From Marsupella aquatica (Eukaryota; Marchantiophyta): DNA of 64,000 nucleotides. Location: positions 620,001-684,000 of the forward strand of contig OZ316896.1 of NCBI GenBank assembly GCA_973895155.1, given 5' to 3'. Under the pieces are notes generated by a model. That model was not told the DNA's origin, did no database searches, and worked only from the letters and a program-made list of their open reading frames with translations. The translations under genes and the position numbers were made by a program. Shown here in pieces: positions 11,508-23,800 of this stretch (the first letter of the stretch is position 1; each line of letters opens with the position of its first letter).

Positions 11508-12170
11508 ATTTGCCCTGTGGTCTAATCGCCCACGTTGCAAATTACATTCTGGACTCTGCGAACCTCAAGGAAATCGAACAGCGAACGCCCTCCTTGTGTC
11601 TATTTGTGAATCCTTCGAATTTCCCAGCTCAGAGTAGATGTCAATGGGCGGGAGTGTGCAGATTGAGTAAACCAGAAGCTCGTCTCTTTACTGATCTTGG
11701 AGTTGAAATCACTCGATTTCGATTCACAAGTATTGAATGGAATTGAGTCGGCGAGTTCAATGTGCATTCGTATGGAAGGATTGATACATTGAGACGTGCA
11801 TTGAGTGCGATTGAGGTCGCTCACTGGAAGAGCAGCTCGTGCTACGGAAGTAGCAAGCTCTGGGAGAAAAGGAGACGCGGAAATGAAGACCGCGGACGAT
11901 CGTGTGATTCCTGTGATGGGCGATTGGAGCAAGTTCCAGTCGCCTGTGCAATTGGACGGAATGGTTTTGACAGACGATTGGAATCGAATTGCGGGACTGC
12001 CTCAACTCTAGCTTCCGCTGGGATGGGACGGGACGGGAGCTGACTCAAATGTCTGCGGGAATGGAGAATATCAATACGCATCTATGAGGTGGCGGTCTGG
12101 TCTCATGTGCAATGGGGCACACAAACCAGTAGCTCTTGTGGACTTTGTGAGAAGATTTTAGAAGTTTGGC

Positions 12171-12178
12171 CCGGGAAA
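12171..12178 (-). promoter_or_regulatory. E2F-like site TTTCCCGG
   Basis: Plus-strand CCGGGAAA reads TTTCCCGG on the minus strand, which fits the degenerate plant E2F consensus WTTSSCSS. It is about 170 bases upstream of the POLD1 ATG, a typical proximal position. Confidence 0.4.
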
Positions 12179-12349
12179 GGGGAGGAGGCGAAGATAACCT
12201 TTCTTAGCGAGACAGAGGAAGACAAAGAGAAAGAGAAAGAGAGAGAGCTAATCAGTAGATTTGAGATTCTTGGGGAAAATTGAATTAGTTTCTGAATCCA
12301 GGGACCGCAAGAAGGGTGTAGGTTTTAACAGCGAGTAGCGAGAGAGAAT

Positions 12350-15300
12350 ATGGAGACAAAGCGGCCTTTGAAGGAGTCCATGGGGGGCATTCCCCCATCG
12401 AAACGGCAACAAGTGTCCAACAACAACGAGGCAGATGCCGGTCCACCCCCTCCCATGGACTTGGAGGACGAGGAGTTCGGCGATGACGAGGATGTCTTTT
12501 TGGAGGAGGTGTTGGAGGAAACTCTTTTCAGGGATGAGGAGATGCTTAATGAGACCTTAGGTTCTGGAGTCTCATCACGACTTGCCAAGTGGCGAAGACT
12601 CCCGGTTAATCTGGATCCCAACACTGATCCCATAGTGTTCCAGCAGCTCGAAATTGACTACGTCATCGAGGAGAACAAGGCCATGCTACCAAACACCAAG
12701 GGGCCCTCTGCTGTGCTACGAGTTTTTGGTGTCACCAGAGAAGGAAACAGTGTTTGCTGCCATGTTTATGGATTTCGACCTTACTTTTACATCAGGAGCC
12801 TTGATGGCATGGGTGAGAGAGACATCAGCATACTACGCCAGACACTCGAGGCTCGGATGCGAGAGAGTGGTAAGTTCAGCAAAGCTCCCCTGTGTGTGAC
12901 AGAGATAAAGATGGTGCAGAAGAAAAGTGTGATGTATTTCCAGCCCCAGAAGAGCTATTCCTTTCTGCAGATCTATGTCGCACAGCCATCCATGGTCACA
13001 GCCTGTAGAGGACTTCTCGAGAAGGGTCTGAACATTGAAGGCCTCGGCCACAAGACCTTCATAACCTATGAGAGCAATGTGCTCTTTGCGCTTCGTTTCA
13101 TGATCGATTGTGGTATTAGTGGTGGCAACTGGATTGAATTGCCAGCCAATTCTTTTCATTACCGTGACTTGAAGAGCAGGTTGTCCCAATGCCAGCTTGA
13201 GGTTGACATACTCTATGACAAGATCATAAGCCATCAAGCAGTGGGAAAATACTCAAAGATGGCACCGTTTCGGATCCTTAGTGTTGACATTGAATGTGCT
13301 GGAAGGAAGGGTCATTTCCCTGAAGCAGACAAAGATCCTGTCATTCAGATTGGCAACATGGTCACCGTGCAGGGTAGTGGCCAGCCGATGGTTCGCAATG
13401 TGATAACTCTCAAGACCTGCTCATCTATAGTAGGAGTTGACGTCATGTCCTTTGACACGGAGAAGGAAGTATTACTTGCATGGAGGGATCTGGTCAGGGA
13501 GGTTGATCCTGACATCATAATTGGGTACAACATCTGCAAATTCGACTTGCCCTACCTTCTTGACAGAGCTGAAGCTTTGAAAGTGGTTGACTTCCCATTA
13601 CTTGGGCGTATCAAGAAGAGCCGAGTGCGAATGAGAGATGCCTCATTTAACTCGAGACAGTATGGTACCAGAGAGAGTAAGGAGGTGACGATTGAGGGAC
13701 GTGTACAGTTTGATCTTTTTCAGGCTTTGCAGAGGGATTACAAGCTTAGTTCATATTCTCTCAATTCAGTTTCAGCACACTTTCTTGGGGAACAGAAGGA
13801 GGAAGTCCACCATTCTATCATAACAGATCTTCACAATGGAAGTCCAGATTCAAGGAGAAGATTGGCTGTTTATTGCTTGAAGGATGCGTATCTTCCGCAG
13901 CGCCTCCTGGACAAGCTTATGTATATCTACAACTACGTAGAAATGGCTCGAGTTACTGGAGTTCCGTTGTCATTTCTTCTCGCTCGTGGTCAGAGCATAA
14001 AGGTATTGTCACAACTACTTAGAAAGTGCCGGCAAAGAAATATGCTTGTCCCAAATCTGAAAGGGCAAGGGGCTGCTGGCCAGGAAGGATTTGAGGGTGC
14101 TACAGTTTTGGAAGCCAAAACTGGGTTCTACGAAAAGCCAATTGCCACTTTAGATTTTGCATCCCTTTACCCGTCCATCATGATGGCCTACAATCTGTGC
14201 TACTGCACTTTGGTGAGAACTGAAGACATGAAAAGCTTACAACTTGCACCAGATAGTTTGTGGAAAACGCCATCGGGTGAGACGTTCGTGAAAACCACTC
14301 TAGAAAAGGGAATCTTGCCGGAGATCTTAGAGGAGCTTCTAGCTGCTCGTAAGATAGCGAAGGCAGACCTGAAGAAAGCTACTGATCCCTTTGAAAAGGC
14401 CGTGCTTGATGGTCGGCAGCTTGCCCTAAAGATAAGTGCGAATTCGGTCTATGGATTTACCGGTGCTACTGTTGGGCAGCTGCCATGTCTCGAGATTTCA
14501 TCTAGTGTCACTAGCTATGGTCGTGCAATGATTGACCACACCAAAAAGCTAGTCGAAGAGAAATTCAATCTAAGCAATGGGTATCAATATGAAGCTGAAG
14601 TTGTGTATGGAGACACGGATTCTGTGATGGTACAATTCGGGGTGCCCACAGTGGAAGAATCCATGGAGCTTGGTCGAGAAGCAGCAGAGTACATCAGTGC
14701 AACGTTTACCAAACCTATCAAGCTGGAGTTTGAGAAGGTCTACTTCCCATATCTACTCATTAGCAAGAAGAGATATGCAGGACTGCTTTGGACCAAACCA
14801 GAGAGGCATGACAAAATGGACACGAAAGGTATTGAGACGGTCAGAAGAGATAATTGCCTGTTGGTGAAAAATCTGGTGACTGAATGCCTGAACAAGATAT
14901 TGATTGATCGGAACATTCCTGGAGCTGTGCAGTTTGCGAAGAATACAATATCTGACCTGCTGATGAATCGAGTTGATCTCTCACTACTTGTTATCACGAA
15001 GGGTTTGTCTAAAACAGGAGATGATTATGCAGTGAAGGCTGCACATGTGGAATTGGCAGAGCGTATGCGAAAACGAGATTCTGCAACAGCACCCACTGTA
15101 GGTGACCGTGTGCCATATGTTATTATCAAAGCTATCAAGGGAGCCAAGGCTTTTGAAAAATCCGAAGATCCTATCTATGTCCTAGAAAACAATATTCCCA
15201 TAGACCCCAATTACTACTTGGAAAATCAGCTTAGCAAGCCATTGCTTAGGATATTTGACCCGATTTTGAAGAATGCAAGCAAGGAGCTGCTGCATGGCAG

Positions 15301-15649
15301 CCACACAAGGGCTGTCTCTATATCTACCCCAGCTAACAGTGGTATCATGAAGTTCGCCAAGAAGCGTTTGAGCTGCATTGGTTGTAAAACTGTCATAAGT
15401 GGGGAAAATCAGACTTTGTGTGAGCATTGTAAAGGGAGGGAGGCGGAGCTCTATCAGAAGACAGTGACAAACGTGAGGGAACTCGAGAGTCTATTTGGGC
15501 GTTTGTGGACACAATGCCAGCATTGCCAAGGGTCTCTGCATCAAGAGGTTCTTTGTACAAGTCGGGACTGTCCCATCTTCTACCGAAGGAAGAAAGCTCA
15601 AAAGGATCTTTCTGAAGCAGAGACTCAGCTGGATCGGTGGGATTTCTGA
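12350..15649 (+). CDS. POLD1: DNA polymerase delta catalytic subunit
   Basis: A 1,099-aa family B DNA polymerase, the nuclear lagging-strand replicase with 3'-5' proofreading, working with PCNA. The first ATG gives a basic, NLS-like N-terminus (KRPLKES...PSKRQQ) followed by an acidic stretch. The exonuclease motifs are Exo I DIE at 313-315, Exo II FD at 398-399 and Exo III Y-C-L-K-D with Asp512. The polymerase motifs are A, DFASLYPSI with Asp602; B, K-x3-NSVYG (LKISANSVYGFTGA); and C, YGDTDS with Asp755 and Asp757. At the C-terminus CysA is C1009/C1012/C1024/C1027 and CysB, the likely [4Fe-4S] ligand set that binds accessory subunits, is C1056/C1059/C1069/C1074. All catalytic residues are present and the length equals plant and animal orthologues. 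The whole gene is one exon, which is unusual because most plant POLD1 genes are split many times. Two E2F-type sites lie upstream. No poly-A tract is seen after the stop. Confidence 0.97.
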   Translation: METKRPLKESMGGIPPSKRQQVSNNNEADAGPPPPMDLEDEEFGDDEDVFLEEVLEETLFRDEEMLNETLGSGVSSRLAKWRRLPVNLDPNTDPIVFQQLEIDYVIEENKAMLPNTKGPSAVLRVFGVTREGNSVCCHVYGFRPYFYIRSLDGMGERDISILRQTLEARMRESGKFSKAPLCVTEIKMVQKKSVMYFQPQKSYSFLQIYVAQPSMVTACRGLLEKGLNIEGLGHKTFITYESNVLFALRFMIDCGISGGNWIELPANSFHYRDLKSRLSQCQLEVDILYDKIISHQAVGKYSKMAPFRILSVDIECAGRKGHFPEADKDPVIQIGNMVTVQGSGQPMVRNVITLKTCSSIVGVDVMSFDTEKEVLLAWRDLVREVDPDIIIGYNICKFDLPYLLDRAEALKVVDFPLLGRIKKSRVRMRDASFNSRQYGTRESKEVTIEGRVQFDLFQALQRDYKLSSYSLNSVSAHFLGEQKEEVHHSIITDLHNGSPDSRRRLAVYCLKDAYLPQRLLDKLMYIYNYVEMARVTGVPLSFLLARGQSIKVLSQLLRKCRQRNMLVPNLKGQGAAGQEGFEGATVLEAKTGFYEKPIATLDFASLYPSIMMAYNLCYCTLVRTEDMKSLQLAPDSLWKTPSGETFVKTTLEKGILPEILEELLAARKIAKADLKKATDPFEKAVLDGRQLALKISANSVYGFTGATVGQLPCLEISSSVTSYGRAMIDHTKKLVEEKFNLSNGYQYEAEVVYGDTDSVMVQFGVPTVEESMELGREAAEYISATFTKPIKLEFEKVYFPYLLISKKRYAGLLWTKPERHDKMDTKGIETVRRDNCLLVKNLVTECLNKILIDRNIPGAVQFAKNTISDLLMNRVDLSLLVITKGLSKTGDDYAVKAAHVELAERMRKRDSATAPTVGDRVPYVIIKAIKGAKAFEKSEDPIYVLENNIPIDPNYYLENQLSKPLLRIFDPILKNASKELLHGSHTRAVSISTPANSGIMKFAKKRLSCIGCKTVISGENQTLCEHCKGREAELYQKTVTNVRELESLFGRLWTQCQHCQGSLHQEVLCTSRDCPIFYRRKKAQKDLSEAETQLDRWDF

Positions 15650-18600
15650 TTCATCGTGTGTTATGCTTTCAAAGCTTGTAGCACAGCTCGTGATATAGAG
15701 GCAGCATTTGTGCTAGACGTAGAAGTAGAAGAAGAACAATCGATCACTCTCAACTAGAGTGTGGCCAATTTTCCATGTCACTGGCTACTTTTCGGAAGAT
15801 AGAATCCTTGCTCGCACGAATCTTCTCCTCTGTAGGATTGCATCGCAAAAGATCCTTTGTGTTATTTGAGATATCAAAACATATGAATGACAGACGTTTT
15901 GGAGAAGACAATGAGGTTGGAGAAACGGAATATTTGGAAGTAGCATCTCTGATAGAAGGATAATTTGTTTTACTGTCTGTCTACTTTACCCACAACACTA
16001 AGCCTTTGAAAAAGGTAATCACTTTGTATGACGGCAGATATCAGATTCTTCAATCTGCCACCGAGGCGCTTTTTGTGGTCACTTGTTCCCCCTTCCCATC
16101 TTCCTTTCCTTCGCTCTTTCAAACGATGTACTACTGGCGGGTCCCTTTGAAAAGATGAACATTGAAGGAAAGGTTTAGGCTGTACTCTCATCGGAGAGGA
16201 GAGGAGAGATGAGATGAGATAAGATGATGAGATGAGATGAAATGAGATGAGATTCTAATCGTCCGATCTGCTGCTTGCGTAATTGATAAGGTAATGTGGC
16301 TCCCATTGAATCATGCGGTGCAATGGGGCCTCCCATTGAATCATGCGGTTACACACACACAAATCTAATTCTAGATCGCTTGCTCGAATTCTTTACACTC
16401 TAGATTTTATCCAGAGATTCGAATCCTTAAGCACTAAGTTGCTTATTGATTTCTTTCTTGAAAATCTGCTCTCACTCGTTTGCAGTAGAATCTTCAACAC
16501 AGTGCTCTCAACATTTGGTGCCATCTTCTGCATAGCAGATGGTAACCAATGAGACTTTCAGCAGAGGAAGGTACTCAGTCCGCAAAGTGGCTCGACTTAC
16601 TGGCAGAGATAGCGAATGACGAAATGGAGACAGAAATCATAATTTTCTCTGGTCGGGATCATTCAGAACTTTGATCTCAATTCTCGTGGCCTAGACAAGA
16701 AAGATCGGCTGATTACGAAATGGCCTCGGTGATCGTTGACCCCCGGCCATTAAAGCGATCGTCTCATATTGCGTTTACTGAGCTGGACTACTATCCCGCG
16801 CAGGCTGAAAGAGATGATGCGTTCCATGCCATACTTTCTAGCACTGGTTGTTTCTTGAGCACATCCCCGCCGTGAGGCCCTCCCTGTTCTTTCTTTGGGT
16901 AGTGCAACAATTGGTGTGACGCCCGAAATGGTGTGCAACAATTGGAGTGACGTCTCAAGTGTGGTAAGTCAATAATTGGTACAGCACTCTGCAGACGATT
17001 TAGGAAAGATGAGAGAAAAGTATTTTAATTATGGCCTTCATGAAACACGTCCCATCTTTCGAACTATCCTGTTCTGTGCGACGGCCAATGCAGAGGAAGT
17101 CTTTTCAAATTCATAGCTTGAATCCAATATTTGAACGAGCACACTTATACCGACAGCTGAAAGACAACGCCTTGCATTACCTTCTGGTCTGTTGTAAGCA
17201 GGACTTAGTTTGCTGCCTGTGCATGACCTCGACGGGGAAGAATGGCACCGTCCGTTACCGTGATAGCCTCGCTCGAGTGTTGCTATCACCATGTTCCCAG
17301 TGGAAAAATGGCAACATTCACTAATCGACTGCAGCGACACGAGAGGCGAGAACAAGGAGATCATGAATCCGATAATATTCCAAGTAGTCTTGGCGGGGAC
17401 GTACGCTGGGTCAGCAGAAGGCCTTCGGAGGAGAAAAATCCCGAAAGTTCGAGTCACAGGATCGATGTCGATTTAGAGGAATTTCTGGAGTTGGAAGATC
17501 CTTGGGCAAACAAATCAGACCCGCTCAGGTGCTGATTGTGCCTGCTTTGCCTTCTTCATAGAGTAGGAATGTTCGAAATCGGGCTAGAAGGGGTAGAATG
17601 ATCTAGAGTGCGATGACGGCTTCACGTCAATCGTTTTATATAAAACTGCGATGTCTGCATCTCCCGCAGACTCGAACAGTAGCCTGTCTATTCATATGCT
17701 ATATACAGAGGGAACTGTAGGAATCCGTCTTTGCCTTGAACACTATCTTTCTTTATTAGGAAAAAAAAAAACCCAGAAGACGTTTGGCTTCTCAACGGGG
17801 AAACAAGCCGTAAAGAGGCAACACACAAATCGACGTGGGGGGCAGGCCCTTCCCCATCCGAGAGGGGCCCAACAGAGTGGCACCGAGCATCCTGGACTGA
17901 CGAAACAAATGGCTCGTTTACTGTATTTCTCAGTACACACTGAGGGATCCGACGACATTCGGACTAGTCCGGCACCTCCAAAGGAATGTGGACAAGGAAA
18001 GTCTTCGGGTCATATTGATTTCGTACTTTGTGCAAGCTCTAGTAAGCACTCGAAGTATTGTATCATTTTATGAGGAATCTAGACTAACCGTTGCAGACTG
18101 TTCAATCACCGTGAAGTATCTTCGTTTCAGCTTTGTACCGAGAAACATGCTCAGTGGGGCCCCTCATTCCCGTGAGCCCGTGATTTGATTAAATACTTTG
18201 TGACGTCGCCGGCCACAGGGGCAGCGACCTTAATGGTGGTTCCTAAATCGCGGAGAAACACGAAGAACGAGAGTGTGGAGAAACCATGATTCAGAAAACA
18301 TTTCGAACACCCTCCACACTCAACTAAGGGTATTGTTATCATTCTATGAAAGTTGTAAAAATTTTGAGGGTGGCTCCGTTGGCATCAATAGTAAAAGTCA
18401 ATAGGGCGTGTCAAAGCACAATTATAGTTATGGTTCAGGACAGACATAAAATGCTGTTATTGTCAAGACAAAATAGTTATGTGCTACCAAAATATGTACC
18501 CATAAAAGTGATACATCTGAAAAATAAAGCCATAACATACACTTTGGTTACAAGAGAACTTTGACGTGTCCTACTGATGTTGTGGGCGTCTTCTCACCTC

Positions 18601-19929
18601 TGTAGACTACTGTTTCTGTTTTAGGAGATGATTCATTTGAGAATCTTAGTGACACTCTTGCGCAGTACTCGTGCTTTCAGTGCTAGACTCTTATGGAGGT
18701 GGGCGGGGAAGATTCCATCCTTCAATTTACTGTACCATGAGGAAATGTTATAATCTTTACGCCATCCGAGAATCATATGCAACTTGTCCATTGAACCCAC
18801 CTTCACAGGAAAAGTTTTCTGAGTTGCACCGATGACTGTAAGAAAAGCACCGAAAAGTAGTATTTAGAAGCGAAAAGAGATTATGCATTTACCTAATGAA
18901 CTCTGCCGGAACCTTGAAACTTTGCCGGCATAGCTTTGTAGATTTTGTGGATTGAATGTGAAGTGCAATACAAGTATTGGACTTTACGTTCGTTTTGATT
19001 TTAAGTTAGAAATAGAAAGAAGTTTCTATCGTTCCAAGTTTGATGAAAATGCTGATTTTTCACTCTAAACGTAAGGGTTGCTGGGAAGGAATCTGCCGGA
19101 AATTTACTGAAATAGTTGTTTCTAGACATTGTCCACAAACCTAACGCAATCCTATTTCTGATACAAAAATAAAAAATGTGGTAGACAGAATATCTATATA
19201 CCACATTTAATATCTAACACTATAAGCTCACAGCGAATAAAAAACTAATAACATGTGCAAAGAGCAGTGGCAACTCATAACATGTCCAAAGAGCAGTGGC
19301 CCATGCTTGGATAAACACTTAGGGTTTAGGGCACCCTTGGTCAGCTAGTTTTAATAGCAAACACATACTAGGCTAATTTTAGCATCTGAGCTTGCTTGTT
19401 TAATTTTTAACCATGAACCCATGCGTTATTAATTTTAGTAGTTGACCCATGATCCACCTTAAACCCTGTGCCAGTGCATGGGCAGCTTGCATGTGAGCAC
19501 GCAAATGACAATTGACTTCACCAATCACACCATGGCTGCAATGACAATTACCTGCCTGGCCACAACCCCAGCATGGCTATGATGCTGGCAACAATTTGTA
19601 AGGAAATTGAACTAGTGAACTAGTAGCTGCCTACCTTCCATACTGCTAATTGCAGATTTCTTCTGGCAATTGTCTCCATCTTGATGTGGCATTTTGCGTG
19701 TTAGCTCATGTAGGACTTTGCCTAGTCAATAGCAACTAGAATATAATGTAAACCTCTACAGACGAGAAAAGTTCAATGCAGTCTGGTGAACATTTTACAG
19801 CTCTAGAGTGCCGACTCCCATTGGGGTAACTCGAGAGGTAGTTCACTACTCAGATTGGGATTGCAGTCTATAAATGAGACATTTCTTCCCTAAACATTTG
19901 CATAGCAACCATTTCGTTTCCATACAAGA
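15650..19929. other. Gene-poor interval, mostly unassigned
   Basis: The first few hundred bases are probably the POLD1 3' UTR. No exon with a recognisable family could be supported. Open frames at 15775-15963, 17038-17457 and 17651-18073 have no domain features, and 17038-17457 lacks an ATG start. Small local duplications occur at about 16298-16350 (CTCCCATTGAATCATGCGGT twice) and 16901-16955 (GTGCAACAATTGG-GTGACG twice). Confidence 0.4.
16191..16254. repeat. GAGAT/GATGA microsatellite
   Basis: An imperfect purine-rich run of GAGAG, GAGAT and GATGA units. Confidence 0.8.
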
Positions 19930-20335
19930 CTTCAGTTGCCTCCTAGCAAGTGATGATGATTATCAGCAATGGATCTTTCCAAGGAGACTTTCGTTGGATC
20001 TTCCAAATGATGTTATCAGCAATGGAGCTATCTTGGGAGACACGATTGTCAACTGTGGAACTTTCGACCCAGAAATTCGTTGCCTCCTAATATAAGTGAT
20101 ACTGATAATCTGCTTTGGAGCTTTCATACTAGACTTTCATTGCCTGCTACAAGTGATAATGATTGTCAGCACCGAGCTTTTAGATGAGACTTTCGTTGCC
20201 TCCCAACAAGTGATCATGTGTATCAGCAATGGTGCATACGAGACGTTAGTTGCCTCCTAACAAGTGATAATGATTGTCAGCATTGGAGCTTTCATACAAG
20301 ACTTTCGTTGCCTTTTAACAAGTGATACTAACAGC
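19930..20335. repeat. Degenerate minisatellite, about 60-65-bp unit
   Basis: About six diverged copies of a unit reading roughly GTTGCCTCCTAACAAGTGAT, AATGATTGTCAGCA, TGGAGCTTTCATACAAGACT, TTC. Examples begin near 19937, 20076, 20130, 20186, 20247 and 20307. The copies differ by substitutions and indels, so the array is old. A plus-strand frame across part of it is not a convincing gene. Confidence 0.7.
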
Positions 20336-20886
20336 AAATGGAGCAACGAGGTAGACTTTCCAATCCTGTTATAGGTGACGAACCTGTGGACGCTTGACCT
20401 CCACAGAATTATGCAGAAATCAAGCGCCCAGAAGTAGGGGCCAAACAACTATCACAAAGCCGTAAAGTTTCTAAGGTCTCATAATCTTTCCAGAGCTTCT
20501 TCGCATCAGGAACTGTGAACCGCAACACTCCCTGGTTCATCCAGAGTCCATAGGAGCCTCGGTTTTCATGACATCGGCACACCTAAGAAAGAAACTAATC
20601 ACGAAATCGCTCGAGAACCCTCTTCTGCAAATCCTGTGGGAATTTTTCTTACTCCGACATGGCGGCCCACGCATGATAACCAGGAGGGTAAAGAATCAAT
20701 GATATGTCACCAGCTGGGGAGTGCAACGAATCAACCATACATCACCAGCTGAGGAGGACCGGTACTACTGAAAATCTGTCAATTGATGGAAGTCCTGAGG
20801 TAGGACCCATATTGAGAACAGGGAAGCCGCTCTAAGATCAGAATTTATAGATTAGTTGCAAAACCATTCCCAGCTTAATGTAGGGC
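20336..20886. other. 3' flank of PHT2 gene
   Basis: Probably contains the 3' UTR of the minus-strand phosphate transporter gene. A short near-duplicate (ATATGTCACCAGCTGGGGAGTG and ACATCACCAGCTGAGGAGGA) is at about 20700-20760. Nothing else is recognised. Confidence 0.4.
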
Positions 20887-23800
20887 CTAAAGAATAGAGG
20901 GTATGAATCCTTTGATTATCCAGGTGTACAGGACAGCTAGCACAGCACCTACTGGGATTGTGACCATCCATGAGGCAATAATCTCTCTGACAACTTCTCC
21001 ACGAACACTGTTCAAGCCTCGAGCAAAGCCCACGCCCATCACTGCTCCTACTAATGTATGAGTCGCCGATATGGGCAACCCAAGCCTGGACGCCACCACC
21101 ACGACCGATGCCGCTGCAAATTCAGCAGCGAAGCCCCTCGTGGGGGTCAATTCAGTAATCTTGTTGCCTATGGTTGCAATGACACGATAGCCCCACACCA
21201 ATAACCCTGCCACGATTCCGAAGCCGCCCCAGACCAGTACATCAATTGGCATTCCCACGTCGGCACTCAAAGCAGAACCATGAAGTATGGCCAGAGCTGC
21301 GGATATGGGACCAATAGCATTGGCTACGTCATTCGCGCCATGCGCAAAGGACATGAAGCAAGCAGATAGTACTTGCAGGTAGCCGAAGATACTGTACACA
21401 ATCTTCAACTGGGTTCCTGTTGGGCCAGCCACACTCATAGGCATGCGCTGCATATTTGTTTGCTTAATTTCTTTCTCTTCAGGTATTGCACAATACGCTC
21501 CCAATAGACTGCCCAGTTCCCGCCAAATTACAGTGTTGATGACTATTGCTCCAGCAGCACCGAACGCAAGAGCTTGTGCAACTGTCAGCAGAGCACTGCT
21601 ATGTGCCGGAAGGGCTGTGAAGGAGAGTGCAGCTACCCCAATGAAGACAGCAATGGGAGCAACTGTGGCGGCTGCTTGTCCAGGATTCGGTGCACTGTAA
21701 ACAAACTGTTCGAATACAAAATCCAAGCGACAGATGTCTTGTTAGTCGAAAATGCCATAAATGCAATGTAGAGTGTTTTCTTCACACACCAACCATCTTT
21801 ATGAACAAACTTCCGACAGCAAAGTCCACACAACAGACTGATGGTGACTGAGACCTTAACACTGCTAACTTACGTTAAGCCTAGTAGATGAGAAATGAGA
21901 CTGCAACCAACGTATCAAGAGAGCCACGAAACAACTAGATCCAGATTAGATAAACTTCTACTCTTGATTCGAATAGAATTCCTAGCTAGTTTCCAAATAT
22001 GATGCCCCTACGAGAATTGTTCGTATAGTTTCACCCTGTTCTATATTTTATTTGTGATCCTGTGTACGAAGTCAGAATTCGATTTGACTTTATAAGTAAG
22101 ATAGCCTATAAGGTGATTCCGGCTCAACTATTTGCATCGCTACAGCGACGCTACAGAAAGTATAAACCTGATTAAGAAGGTGAGTGCTTACCAATCGAAT
22201 GCACATGTAGACCATGAATGAAACGGCAGCACCCATTAGGGGAGAGACGACCCATGACGAGACTACTCTGGCCAGTGATTGCCAATACACTGCCTCAATC
22301 CCGCCATACATGAGACCGAATCCTACCATAGCACCGATGATGCAATGCGTCGTAGACACTGGCCACCCATAATAAGACGCAACCTATGAGCACAGATCAC
22401 ACACAAGTTACTCAAAGACGTCTTATAGTTCGAAACCTGTGAAAAGAAACTTGTGAGCAACAATGCATCGAATTAAGCCCATCATTCATTGACATTGAGC
22501 TCTGTGTTTGAAGCCCACTCCACCATTAGGAGAAAGGACGATCAATGGTGGGCAGTGTTTCCCAACGATCCGGACGATAGCACGATACATCTGAACCTAG
22601 ATCACCCGTCCTTCAATTGTCCCAAGCACTCATCAGAAGATAAAGACAACCAAATTCCACCATGGGCTTCACGACGCTCCCCTTTTGATCACTAAAATTC
22701 AAGCCCTAAATTCCAACCCGGCAAATGCTGGTTTGCAAAGTTAGGTCTCGTTGAACAGAAAATTGCTAAAAGACCTCATGGGATGTCAGACCGTGCTCCG
22801 TGCCTGTCATCGTCCCCTGGTTTGCCTCAAGGCGAAAACTGCTAACGGTCGATTCCTACTTGAGAATTTTGGGGCCCCTTTGGCAGCGGAAAATTCCGCG
22901 CAAAAGTCATCTGATTAAGACGCGGCCAAAAGGCCGAGACTGATATGGTGGAACAGAGCGAGAGCCCTGAGACTGAACTTCCCGTAATATTCATCTCCAC
23001 ATTGTTTAGGTGAGAATTAATTCAGGGACGACAGAGATTCTGACCGAAAATGCGGAACGTTCTGAAGACAAAGGAAATTGACCTTGTGACAAACAATCTC
23101 ATGCATATGTCACTCAGGTGTCAATTGCACTCGAGGATTATAATTAACCTGAATGGGAAAAATTGAATCTTAAAAGATGAGGGAAAAAAGCAGCACTGCC
23201 ACAAACAACCCCATCTGGTTCGCTCACTGTCCAGCAGAGAGAGAATGGATGGATTAATAAATGATATAGATGAGCTTTTACTGACAAACCATTTCGTCAT
23301 CATCGTTCTTTCATTCATTCACTTATTCATTCCATCACTCATTCATGATTCGTTGACTCATCACTACGGGATTCACCTGTAGCCAAGTACCGGCAGCTGC
23401 CAGAGAAGAAACCATTCCAGCGAACAGGAGCGAAGATTTCCCTTCAAACACTGAGACTGCGAGAATTCCCTTCTGCATGGTGTGGCTGACATGCGAGCCG
23501 ACCATAAACGCCCCTGCGAATTCCAGCACAGCAGCAGTGAGCACCGCCTGGCGCAGCGTCAAGGCCCCCGACCCCACGGACGTCCCCATCGCATTCGCCA
23601 CATCGTTGGCGCCGATGTTCCACGCCATGTAGAACCCGAAGAGAAGCGTTGCATAGGAAAGAAACCTGGTCTTAATTGGTAGCCCTGGGGCCGTGGACGA
23701 CATGAAGAGCGGCATCACAAGAGCTGCCAGGGCAATTCCGGCAGTGATCCCAAATGCAGTGCGTGCCGAAATGGAAAAGGCCTCTGCCATGCCTTGTGGC

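Larger units (their letters stand above)
11336..12349 (+). promoter_or_regulatory. POLD1 upstream region
   Basis: About 1 kb upstream of the POLD1 start codon. It contains two sites fitting the plant E2F consensus (listed separately). A purine-rich stretch with GAAAGAGAAAGAGAGAG at about 12225-12250 lies just before the start codon, as is common in plant leaders. No other gene could be supported; the short frames here lack a recognisable product. Confidence 0.4.

Noticed and set aside
17038-18073. Open frames of 139 and 140 codons
   Set aside because: The minus-strand frame starts with GTG, and neither has a domain, membrane segment or homologous repeat elsewhere in the window.
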